Shown here one piece after another: positions 1 through 5,818 of a stretch of DNA of 11,449 bases. Numbering within the stretch: position 1 is the first letter of the stretch; the number at the start of each line of letters is the position of its first letter. The stretch lies in NCBI GenBank assembly GCA_001464255.1, contig LNFD01000394.1, forward strand, positions 1 through 11,449, written 5' to 3'. The translations under genes and the position numbers were made by a program. Source of the stretch: Actinomycetales bacterium Ga0077552 (GTDB lineage: Bacteria > Actinomycetota > Actinomycetes > Actinomycetales > Microbacteriaceae). The notes under the pieces were generated by a model. It did no database searches, was not told where the DNA came from, and saw only the letters and a list, made by a program, of their open reading frames with translations.

Positions 1-600
1 GAGCACGGCCCCGCGGGCCCGCAGGGCCACGAGGGCGGCGAGCAGCAGGCCCGCGGGCCACACCTTGATCCACGCGCCGATCGCGAGCAGGGCACCGCCC
101 CACTTGGGGTGGTCGGCGATGAGCATGACGGCCACGAGGGCCACGGGCACCGTGATGGCGTCGATGCGGCCGAGCGCGATGGGGCCGAGAGCGACGAGGA
201 AGAGCATCCACCACCAGGCGACGCCCGCGCGCCGCGCGCGCTCCTGCACCCCGATGATCGACACGAGCGCGACGGCGTTGAGCATCATGACGAGGGTGAG
301 CCATGTCGTGCCGTAGAGGTCGGGGCCGAAGACGTAGGCCGCGAGCATGGGCGCGAGCGCGAGCAGCGGGTAGACCCACGAGGTGTCGATGCCCACCCAC
401 TCGGCACCGAGCACCCCGCGCTCGACCCAGAACAGGTACACGAGGGTCACGTCGCCCATCGGCAGGCCGGGGCCGTAGAGGTTGAGGAAGCCGAGCCAGA
501 GGTGCACGACGGCGAAGGCGATCCAGAGGCTCACGGCGCTGCCCGCCGCGGTGGTCGCGAGGTGCCGGAACCGCGCGAGGCGATCGGCGGGCGCGGGCAT
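1..600 (-). CDS. GT87-like polyprenol-phosphate-dependent mannosyltransferase family membrane protein (N-terminal part)
   Basis: The gene starts with ATG at 600 and stays open to the window edge, giving the first 200 residues; the C-terminus is missing. The protein is very hydrophobic, with likely membrane segments near residues 20-40, 73-92, 99-117, 128-163 and 168-195. After the first segment comes an external-type loop with an acidic residue (Asp50 in PMGDV), where GT-C glycosyltransferases usually hold a catalytic Asp. The stretch near 144-160 (GRIDAITVPVALVA) and the GAWIKVWPAGLLL block at 175-187 resemble the GT87 (DUF2029) family, whose known member PimE adds mannose to phosphatidylinositol mannosides from polyprenol-phosphate-mannose. 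The family call rests on these motifs; donor and acceptor are unknown. It lies 32 bp after nnrD on the same strand and may be co-transcribed, but a -10-like hexamer at 608-613 could start a leaderless mRNA of its own. Confidence 0.7.
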   Translation of the reverse strand, partial: MPAPADRLARFRHLATTAAGSAVSLWIAFAVVHLWLGFLNLYGPGLPMGDVTLVYLFWVERGVLGAEWVGIDTSWVYPLLALAPMLAAYVFGPDLYGTTWLTLVMMLNAVALVSIIGVQERARRAGVAWWWMLFLVALGPIALGRIDAITVPVALVAVMLIADHPKWGGALLAIGAWIKVWPAGLLLAALVALRARGAVL

Positions 601-607
601 GAGATCG

Positions 608-613
608 AGCGTA
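608..613 (-). promoter_or_regulatory. Possible -10 element for a leaderless mRNA of the GT87 gene
   Basis: On the minus strand the hexamer TACGCT (TAnnnT pattern) is followed by 7 nt and then the ATG at 600. There is no purine-rich ribosome binding site between nnrD and this start. A start of transcription about 7 nt after the -10 would fall on the A of the ATG. No clear -35 is seen, which is common in high-GC actinobacteria. A six-base match alone is weak; the shared spacing with nnrD and guaB1 is what makes it credible. Confidence 0.35.
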
Positions 614-632
614 CTGCCGCGGATGCTCGCGC

Positions 633-1496
633 TCAGTCGCCCCGGCCCCGCAGCAACGCGGCGATCGTCGCGGGCACCGCGGCGCACACGTCGAGCACCG
701 TGACAGGCCCGCCGGCCGAGGCGCGCTGGGCGGCGAGCCCGTGCACGATGGCCGCCGCGGCCCCGAGGCGCGCGAGGTGCGCGAGGTCGGGCGGCCCTGT
801 GTTCGCCGACCCGACGGCCGCGTGCGTCGCGACGAGGGCACCGAGGATGCCGGCGAGGGCATCCCCCGCCCCGGCCGTCGCGAGCCACGGGGTCGCCGAG
901 CGGGCCACAAGCACGGGCCCGCCCGGCGCCACGACGTGCGTCGCGTGGCCTTTGAGCAGCACCGTCACGCCGAGCTGCTCGGCCGCCGCGCGGGCGGCAC
1001 CCGCCGGGTCGGCGAGCACGCCATCGAGGTCGGAGCCGGTCAGGCGGGCGAGCTCGCGCGCGTGGGGCGTGATGATGGCGGGGCCGCGTGCGGAGCCGAC
1101 GGCGTCGAGCGCCCCCGCGTCGATGACCAGCGGATGCCCGCTCGCGAGCGCCGCCCGCATCCGCTCGGTGGACTCGGCGTCGGGTCCCTCCTCGACCGAC
1201 GCGGCCCCCGCATCCATGCCCGACCCCAGTACCCAGGCCTGCACGCGGCCCTCGGCGGTGACCGCCTCAGGGCGCCGCTGCAGCACGAGGTCGGCGGCCC
1301 GCGCGGGGCCGAGGTAGCGCACCATGCCCACGCCCGTGCGCAAGGCGGCCTCGACGCCGAGCACCGCGGCGCCCGGGTATCGGTTCGAGCCCGTGATCAT
1401 GCCGAGCACGCCGCGCGAGTACTTGTCGTCGTGCGGGCCCGGCACGCGCAGCAGCGCCGCCACCTCGGCGGTCGCGATGGTGCGGGGCTCCCTCAC
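633..1496 (-). CDS. nnrD: ADP-dependent (S)-NAD(P)H-hydrate dehydratase, stand-alone
   Basis: This 287-residue protein belongs to the YjeF C-terminal/carbohydrate kinase-like (ribokinase fold) family. The family dehydrates damaged NADHX and NADPHX back to NAD(P)H at the expense of ADP. Visible motifs, in order, are KYSRGVLGMITGSNRYPGAA (residues 25-44), the GSGMD loop (91-95), VIDAGALD (124-131), ITPHARELARL (142-152), LLKGHATHV (180-188) and the anion-hole/catalytic ATAGAGDALAGI (206-217), with Asp212 as the expected catalytic base. The NnrE epimerase domain that is fused in front in many bacteria is absent, so an epimerase, if present, must be encoded elsewhere. The start is a GTG at 1496 with no convincing Shine-Dalgarno. 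A -10-like TAGGGT ends 6 nt upstream, suggesting leaderless translation. It is divergent from the OYE gene and followed by the GT87 gene after 32 bp. Confidence 0.92.
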   Translation of the reverse strand: MREPRTIATAEVAALLRVPGPHDDKYSRGVLGMITGSNRYPGAAVLGVEAALRTGVGMVRYLGPARAADLVLQRRPEAVTAEGRVQAWVLGSGMDAGAASVEEGPDAESTERMRAALASGHPLVIDAGALDAVGSARGPAIITPHARELARLTGSDLDGVLADPAGAARAAAEQLGVTVLLKGHATHVVAPGGPVLVARSATPWLATAGAGDALAGILGALVATHAAVGSANTGPPDLAHLARLGAAAAIVHGLAAQRASAGGPVTVLDVCAAVPATIAALLRGRGD

Positions 1497-1502
1497 GCGG
1501 TC

Positions 1503-1508
1503 ACCCTA
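1503..1508 (-). promoter_or_regulatory. Possible -10 element for leaderless nnrD mRNA
   Basis: The minus-strand hexamer TAGGGT (TAnnnT) is followed by six bases (GACCGC) and then the GTG start of nnrD at 1496. This puts the predicted transcription start at or next to the start codon. The geometry is identical to that of guaB1 (TAGCGT, six bases, GTG). No recognisable -35 hexamer lies 16-18 bp upstream. Confidence 0.45.
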
Positions 1509-1567
1509 TCCCCGCCCAACCACGCCCGCTCGGAATTCGCGCGGCCGGCATGGGCTTGACTGACTGT

Positions 1568-2707
1568 GTGACCTCTGCCCTCTTCTCGCCCCTTTCCATC
1601 CGCTCGCTCACCCTGCGCAACCGGTTGTGGGTGTCGCCGCTGTGCCAGTACTCGGTGACGGCCGCAGACGGCGTGCCGACCGACTGGCACCTCGTGCACC
1701 TCGGCTCGTTCGCCGCGGGCGGCGCCGGGCTCGTCATGGCCGAGGCGACGGCCGTCGTTCCCGAGGGCCGCATCAGCCCGCACGACACGGGCATCTGGAA
1801 CGATGCGCAGGCGACCGCGTGGTCGCGCGTGGTCGACTTCATCCACTCGCAGGGAGCCGCGGCGGGCATCCAGCTCGCCCATGCCGGCCGCAAGGCCTCG
1901 GTCTTCCCCGAGTGGGGCGCGATGGCGAACGGCGCCTCCGGCCACGGCACCGTGCCGATCGAGCAGGGCGGCTGGCAGACCGTGTCGGCCTCGGCCATCG
2001 CCTTCGAGGGATACGCCGAGCCCGTCGCGCTCGATGCCGCCGGCATTCAGGATGTCGTGGTCGCCTTCGCCGACTCGGCCCGCCGCAGCGTCGCCGCCGG
2101 CTTCGATCTCGTCGAGATCCACGCGGCGCACGGCTACCTGCTGCACCAGTTCCTCTCGCCGCTGTCGAACACGCGCGACGACGAGTGGGGCGGCAGCCTC
2201 GAGAACCGCGCCCGCCTGCTGCTCGACATCGTGCGCGCCGTGCGCGCGGCCGTCGACGTGCCCATCCTCGTGCGCTTCTCGGCCACCGACTGGGTCGACG
2301 ACGACTGGCTCGAATCGCACGGACTCGCCGACTCGGGAGTCTCGGGTTGGAACGAGCACGACACCGCCATCGTCGCCGCCTGGGCGCAGGAGGCGGGCGC
2401 CGACCTCTTCGACATCTCGACGGGCGGCCTCGTGCGCGCCCGCATCGAGGTCGGCCCCGGCTACCAGGTGCCGTTCGCCGAGACGGTGCGCCGCGAGGGC
2501 GACGTGCCCGTCAACGCCGTGGGGCTCATCACCGAGTCGGCGCAGGCCGAGGCGATCGTCGCCACGGGCCAGGCCGACGCCGTCATGATGGGCCGCGAGT
2601 TCATGCGCGACCCGCACGCCGCCCTGCGTTTCGCCCGCGAGCTCGGCGTCGAGGTCGACCGCGCGCCGGTCGGCACGCCGCCGCAGTACTTGCGCGCGTA
2701 CCGCTGA
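1568..2707 (+). CDS. Old Yellow Enzyme family NADH:flavin oxidoreductase (YqjM/XenA-like ene-reductase)
   Basis: This is an FMN-binding (beta/alpha)8-barrel ene-reductase that uses NAD(P)H to reduce electrophilic C=C bonds such as enones and xenobiotics; the physiological substrate is unknown. With a GTG start at 1568 (379 residues), SPLCQYS puts Cys26 and Tyr28 at exactly the residue numbers of the redox-tuning Cys26/Tyr28 of Bacillus YqjM, and the N-terminus aligns without a gap. This is why I prefer 1568 over the in-frame ATG at 1550. Other signatures are GIQLAHAGRKAS, the substrate pair and proton donor in EIHAAHGYL (His185, His188, Tyr190), LSPLSNTRDDEWGGSLENR, PGYQVPFAE, MMGREFMRDPH and a C-terminal PPQYLRAYR resembling the arginine-finger region. 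Compared with YqjM it has insertions after HAGRKAS (with GGWQTVSASAIAF, as in XenA) and after SATDW. Neither start has a clear Shine-Dalgarno. It is divergent from nnrD. Confidence 0.92.
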   Translation: MTSALFSPLSIRSLTLRNRLWVSPLCQYSVTAADGVPTDWHLVHLGSFAAGGAGLVMAEATAVVPEGRISPHDTGIWNDAQATAWSRVVDFIHSQGAAAGIQLAHAGRKASVFPEWGAMANGASGHGTVPIEQGGWQTVSASAIAFEGYAEPVALDAAGIQDVVVAFADSARRSVAAGFDLVEIHAAHGYLLHQFLSPLSNTRDDEWGGSLENRARLLLDIVRAVRAAVDVPILVRFSATDWVDDDWLESHGLADSGVSGWNEHDTAIVAAWAQEAGADLFDISTGGLVRARIEVGPGYQVPFAETVRREGDVPVNAVGLITESAQAEAIVATGQADAVMMGREFMRDPHAALRFARELGVEVDRAPVGTPPQYLRAYR

Positions 2708-2731
2708 GCACCAGGTCTGCCATCATCGCCA

Positions 2732-2755
2732 AGTGGTACACTATCCAGTACCACT
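2732..2755 (+). promoter_or_regulatory. Palindromic operator and core promoter of the yefM-yoeB operon
   Basis: A perfect 8-bp inverted repeat, AGTGGTAC at 2732-2739 and GTACCACT at 2748-2755, is separated by 8 bp. A -10-like TACACT (2737-2742) lies inside it, so a bound repressor would block RNA polymerase. YefM-YoeB complexes are known to repress their own promoter by binding palindromes with a TGTACA core in E. coli; the GTAC core here fits. No good -35 is visible. The transcription start would be near 2749. Confidence 0.7.
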
Positions 2756-2756
2756 C

Positions 2757-2763
2757 AGGAGGG
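2757..2763 (+). promoter_or_regulatory. Strong ribosome binding site of yefM
   Basis: AGGAGGG lies directly after the operator, with 4 nt (CATC) before the ATG at 2768. It is close to the ideal anti-16S match and fixes the antitoxin start. The toxin gene downstream has no comparable site, which fits an excess of antitoxin over toxin. Confidence 0.85.
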
Positions 2764-2767
2764 CATC

Positions 2768-3019
2768 ATGACCGCGATCAGCGCCACCGAAGCACGGAAG
2801 TCGCTCTTCGGGCTCATCCAGCAGGTCAACGACGACCACACGGCCGTCGAGGTCGTCTCCAAGCACGGCAACGCGGTCATCCTCTCGAAGGCCGACTACG
2901 ACGCGATGACCGAGACGGCGTACTTGCTCCGCAACCCGGCGAGCGCCGAACGGTTGCTCGCCTCCATCGAGCGTGCGCGCCGTGGAGAGTTCGAGCAGCA
3001 CACCCTCACCGACGACTAG
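2768..3019 (+). CDS. yefM: YefM/Phd family antitoxin of a YefM-YoeB toxin-antitoxin pair
   Basis: The product has 83 residues, the same length as E. coli YefM. The N-terminal half (about 1-50; ISATEARKSLFGLIQQV, then EVVSKHGNAVILSKADYDAM) is the Phd/YefM dimerisation and DNA-binding fold. The segment ETAYLLRNPASAERLLASIERARRG (about 49-73) is the conserved toxin-binding part, closely matching the YefM pattern ETAYLLRSPANARRL. The tail is acidic and probably disordered. It neutralises the downstream YoeB and, with it, represses the operon at the palindrome at 2732-2755. The start has a near-perfect Shine-Dalgarno. The toxin gene begins 13 nt after its TAG stop. The pair sits between two core genes, so it is probably an acquired accessory module, though its base composition is not visibly different. 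Confidence 0.95.
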   Translation: MTAISATEARKSLFGLIQQVNDDHTAVEVVSKHGNAVILSKADYDAMTETAYLLRNPASAERLLASIERARRGEFEQHTLTDD

Positions 3020-3032
3020 AACCGTTCGACTC

Positions 3033-3293
3033 ATGAGTCGTACCGTCGCCTTCGATCCGCACGGATGGGAGGACTACGTCTACTGGCAGACCCAGGACCG
3101 CAAGACGCTCAAGCGCATCAACCAGCTCATCGCCGACGCTCTGCGCGACCCGTTCACGGGCATCGGCAAGCCCGAGCCGCTCAAGCACATCCTGTCGGGC
3201 GCCTGGTCACGGCGCATCGACGACGTCAACCGGCTCGTCTACTACGTCACCGACGACCACATCGTCATCCTGCAGGCCCGCCAGCACTACTAA
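3033..3293 (+). CDS. yoeB: YoeB/Txe family toxin, ribosome-dependent mRNA endoribonuclease
   Basis: The product has 86 residues (E. coli YoeB has 84) and belongs to the RelE superfamily, which cuts mRNA in the ribosomal A site and halts translation. The block GKPEPLKHILSGAWSRRI (residues 45-62) followed by NRLVYYVTDD is almost the same as in E. coli. The catalytic residues are all present with a constant offset of two: Glu48 (Glu46 in E. coli), Arg67 (Arg65), and His85-Tyr86 at the very C-terminus (His83-Tyr84). The toxin should therefore be active. I chose the ATG at 3033 because it gives the family length; a longer in-frame start at 2973 would overlap the antitoxin and add a non-homologous N-terminus. 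There is no clear Shine-Dalgarno, so translation is probably coupled to yefM. Its stop lies 2 bp from the stop of the convergent CNNM gene. Confidence 0.95.
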   Translation: MSRTVAFDPHGWEDYVYWQTQDRKTLKRINQLIADALRDPFTGIGKPEPLKHILSGAWSRRIDDVNRLVYYVTDDHIVILQARQHY

Positions 3294-3295
3294 CC

Positions 3296-4345
3296 TCAAC
3301 GCCCGCCGCGCTGCGTCGCGTCCTGCACCTCGCCGACGAGCTCCTCGATGATGTCTTCGAGGAAGAGCACGCCGGTGGTGCGGCCCTCGGCGTCGACCGA
3401 GCGGGCGACGTGCGCGCCCGAGCGGCGCATGACCGCGAGGGCGTCTTCCAGGTCGGCCGTGGCGAGGATCGACACCAGCCGCCGGATGCGCTTCGGCGGC
3501 ACGGGGTCGTCGAGCTCGTCGTCGGGCAGGTCGATGACGTCTTTCAGGTGTAGGTAGCCGGTGGGCTCGCCCGCGTCGTCGATCAGCACGTAGCGGCTGA
3601 ACCCGCGCTGGGCGACCGCGCGCTCGACGTCGAGGGCGCTCGCGTCGTCGGGCAGCGAGGTGAGGGCATCCATCGGCAGGGCGATGTCGCTCACGACTTT
3701 CGTCGTGAATTCGAACGCCGCGGCGAGCGCGCCCGTCGTGTCGTCGAGCACGCCCTCGCGCGTCGACTGCCGCACGATCGTCTCGACCTGCTCGAGCGTG
3801 AAGGCGCTCTCGGCTTCATTCTTGGGATCGACGCGGAACAGGCGCAGCACGCCGTTCGCGATCGCGTTGAGGCTGCGGATGACCGGCGAGAAGATGCGCG
3901 AGACGAGCACGAGCGGCGGCGCGAGAATCAGCACCGCGCGCGTCGGCAGCGAGAACGACAGGTTCTTCGGCACCATCTCGCCGAACACGACGTGCAGGTA
4001 GGTCACGAGCAGCAGGGCGATCGTGAACGCGATACCCGCGATCCACTCGGGGGTCAGGCCCGTGAGCCCGAGCGGGATCTCGAGAAGGTGCTTGATCGCC
4101 GGCTCGGAGACGTTGAGGATCAGCAGCGAGCAGATCGTGATGCCCAGCTGGCAGGTCGCGAGCATGAGGGTCGCGTGCTCCATCGCCCACAGTGCCGTCT
4201 TCGCCGCACGGGAGCCTGCCTCGGCGCGGGGCTCGATCTGCGATCGCTTCGCGGCGATGACGGCGAACTCGGCGCCGACGAAGAACGCGTTGCCGGCGAG
4301 CAGCACGAACAGCCAGGCGATGCCCCACCAATCGGACTCGGTCAT
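3296..4345 (-). CDS. CNNM/DUF21-CBS membrane protein (hemolysin C-like), short form without the CorC_HlyC domain
   Basis: This 349-residue protein starts with the DUF21/CNNM transmembrane domain (about 1-170), with hydrophobic segments near 8-30, 62-80, 101-122 and 137-157 and the conserved GEMVPKN at 122-128. A CBS pair follows (about 215-340), ending in LFLEDIIEELVGEV. CNNM proteins are Mg2+/divalent-cation exporters or regulators; the old 'hemolysin' label is historical. The first CBS repeat has SDIALPMDALTSLP where family members usually have a V-M-T-P-R entry, and the C-terminal CorC_HlyC domain is absent; the gene simply stops after the CBS pair. Its ATG overlaps the stop of the upstream paralogue (ATGA), with GGAGGTGA a few bases upstream, so the two are translated together. 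The partner role is inferred. Confidence 0.88.
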   Translation of the reverse strand: MTESDWWGIAWLFVLLAGNAFFVGAEFAVIAAKRSQIEPRAEAGSRAAKTALWAMEHATLMLATCQLGITICSLLILNVSEPAIKHLLEIPLGLTGLTPEWIAGIAFTIALLLVTYLHVVFGEMVPKNLSFSLPTRAVLILAPPLVLVSRIFSPVIRSLNAIANGVLRLFRVDPKNEAESAFTLEQVETIVRQSTREGVLDDTTGALAAAFEFTTKVVSDIALPMDALTSLPDDASALDVERAVAQRGFSRYVLIDDAGEPTGYLHLKDVIDLPDDELDDPVPPKRIRRLVSILATADLEDALAVMRRSGAHVARSVDAEGRTTGVLFLEDIIEELVGEVQDATQRGGR

Positions 4346-5688
4346 CGCGTCTCACCTCCCGCGGTCGCGGTGCTCGGCAGCGTGATCTCGCCCGTGGCGA
4401 GCGGGGTGAAGCGCACGCGGTCGATGCGGCGGCCATCCAATCGTTCGATGCGGAAGGTGCCCGACGCGATCTCCACGGTGTCGCCCACCTCGGGCAGGCG
4501 GCCGAGCTCGGCCATGAGGTAGCCGCCGACGGTCTCCCACGGGCCGTCGTCGGGCACCGTGACGCCCGCGCGGTCGGCGAGCTCGTCGGGGCGGAGGATG
4601 CCGGGGAAGGTCAGCCAGTTGCGCGAGCGCACGACGTCAACGCGCGCGCGGTCGTGCTCGTCACTCACTTCGCCCACGAGCTCTTCGACGAGGTCTTCGA
4701 GCGTCGCGACGCCGGCGGTGCCGCCGTACTCGTCGACGACGATGGCCATCTGGTAGCCGCGGCCGCGCAGCTCGCCGAGCAGGGTGTCGAGCATCATCGT
4801 CTCGGGCACGCGCAGCGCCTCGCTCTGCAGCGCCGAAGCGGGAACCTCGGCACGGCGGTCGCGCGGCACGGCGACGGCCTGCTTGACGTGCACGATGCCG
4901 ACGATGTCGTCGATCGACTCGTCGATCACCGGGAAGCGCGAGTGGCCCGTCGTGCGGGCGAGCTCGATGACCGACTGCGCGCTGTCGCCGCGCTCGACGG
5001 CGGCCACACGCGGGCGCGGCGTCATGACATCTTGCGCGGTGTGCTGCGAGAACGCGAGCGTGCGCGAGAGCAGCGTGGCGGTGTCGCTGTCGAGGCGGCC
5101 CTCGCTCGCCGAGCGGCGCACGAGCGAGGCGAGCTCTTCCGCCGTGCGGGCACCGCTGAGCTCTTCTTTCGGCTCGACGCCCATCGAGCGCAGGATGGCG
5201 TTGGCCGAGCCGTTGAGCACCACGATGGCCGGGCGGAACACCGTCGTGAACGCCCATTGGAACGGCACGACGACCTTGGCCGTCTGCCGCGGCAGGCTCA
5301 GCGCGAAGTTCTTGGGCACAAGCTCGCCGACGATCATCGACAGCAGGGTCGCGAGGGTGATCGCGATGATCGACCCGACGATGGGCACGGCCCCCTCGGG
5401 CAGGCCGATCGACCGCAACGGCTCGGCGAGCATGCTCGAGATCGCCGGCTCCATGAGGAAGCCGGTGAGCAGCGTCGTGAGCGTGATGCCGAGCTGCGCG
5501 CTCGAGAGGTGCGTCGAGGTGATCTTGAGCGCGGCGATCGTGGGGCCGAGCCGCTTCTCACCGCGCGCCTGGCGCGCCTCGAGCTCGGAGCGATCGAGGT
5601 TGACGAGCGCGAACTCGCTCGCGACGAAGAATCCGGTGCCGATGGTCAGCAGCAGGCCGGCGAGCAGAGAGATCCACTCAGCGCTCAC
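4342..5688 (-). CDS. CNNM/DUF21-CBS-CorC_HlyC membrane protein, full-length form
   Basis: This 448-residue protein has the complete architecture. The DUF21 domain has membrane segments near residues 5-30, 62-80, 101-122 and 138-160 and the GELVPKN motif (121-127). The CBS pair (about 218-340) has the standard entry VMTPRPRVAAV (221-231) and exit DEYGGTAGVATLEDLVEELVGEV (319-341). The C-terminal CorC_HlyC domain (about 350-430) includes WETVGGYLMAELGRLPEVGD. Proteins of this build (CorC, MpfA and CNNM relatives) are linked to Mg2+/Co2+ efflux, and the CBS pair commonly binds Mg-ATP. The start is a GTG at 5688, with a G-rich stretch about 5 nt upstream that may act as a ribosome binding site. 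It is the first gene of a two-gene operon with the short paralogue, overlapping by 4 bp, and follows guaB1 after 130 bp that hold a -10-like TATAGT and a foldable leader. Confidence 0.92.
   Translation of the reverse strand: MSAEWISLLAGLLLTIGTGFFVASEFALVNLDRSELEARQARGEKRLGPTIAALKITSTHLSSAQLGITLTTLLTGFLMEPAISSMLAEPLRSIGLPEGAVPIVGSIIAITLATLLSMIVGELVPKNFALSLPRQTAKVVVPFQWAFTTVFRPAIVVLNGSANAILRSMGVEPKEELSGARTAEELASLVRRSASEGRLDSDTATLLSRTLAFSQHTAQDVMTPRPRVAAVERGDSAQSVIELARTTGHSRFPVIDESIDDIVGIVHVKQAVAVPRDRRAEVPASALQSEALRVPETMMLDTLLGELRGRGYQMAIVVDEYGGTAGVATLEDLVEELVGEVSDEHDRARVDVVRSRNWLTFPGILRPDELADRAGVTVPDDGPWETVGGYLMAELGRLPEVGDTVEIASGTFRIERLDGRRIDRVRFTPLATGEITLPSTATAGGETR
4351..4360 (-). promoter_or_regulatory. 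Strong internal ribosome binding site for the second CNNM gene
   Basis: On the minus strand GGGAGGTGAG lies within the last codons of the upstream CNNM gene, 5 nt before the ATG at 4345. Together with the ATGA stop/start overlap it marks tight translational coupling and confirms this start. Confidence 0.8.
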
Positions 5689-5715
5689 GGCGGCCCCCGA
5701 TCATCGGCGAGGGTC

Positions 5716-5768
5716 TATGGCTGGGTTCGTCAGGGGCGGGCGATTCGCCCGAACTAGGAGGCTCCATA
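5716..5768 (-). promoter_or_regulatory. Foldable 5' leader of the CNNM operon
   Basis: The untranslated stretch upstream of the CNNM GTG start contains nested inverted repeats. The outer pair is 5716-5720 with 5764-5768, the middle pair is 5725-5729 with 5750-5754, and an inner hairpin (CGGGC/GCCCG) is at 5737-5741 with 5747-5751. The middle and inner pairs share bases 5750-5751, so they partly exclude each other. It matches no riboswitch that I recognise (it lacks M-box features). A cis-regulatory role is inference only. Confidence 0.3.
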
Positions 5769-5776
5769 ACGCCACC

Positions 5777-5782
5777 ACTATA
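5777..5782 (-). promoter_or_regulatory. -10-like element upstream of the CNNM operon
   Basis: The minus-strand hexamer TATAGT differs at one base from TATAAT and is an A/T island in GC-rich DNA. Transcription would begin near 5770 and give a leader of about 80 nt before the GTG at 5688. No -35 match is seen 16-18 bp upstream. Confidence 0.5.
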
Positions 5783-5818
5783 GAGGCCTGAGGCTCGCTC
5801 GCGCCTGGGAGGGTGCCG

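Noticed and set aside
109..1317. A 402-codon plus-strand open frame over the GT87 gene and nnrD
   Set aside because: The low-complexity His/Glu/Ala/Arg composition, with motif-bearing proteins on the opposite strand, marks it as a shadow.
1550..1567. ATG at 1550 as the OYE start
   Set aside because: It adds six residues not found in YqjM; the GTG at 1568 aligns Cys26/Tyr28 exactly. It cannot be excluded without 5'-end data.
2973..3032. Longer N-terminus for the toxin (start at 2973)
   Set aside because: It would overlap the antitoxin gene and add 20 residues without homology; the ATG at 3033 gives the family length and constant residue offset.
5783..5800. Possible intrinsic terminator after guaB1
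   Set aside because: The GCCT/AGGC repeat leaves almost no loop and has no T-run; longer pairing is broken by mismatches.
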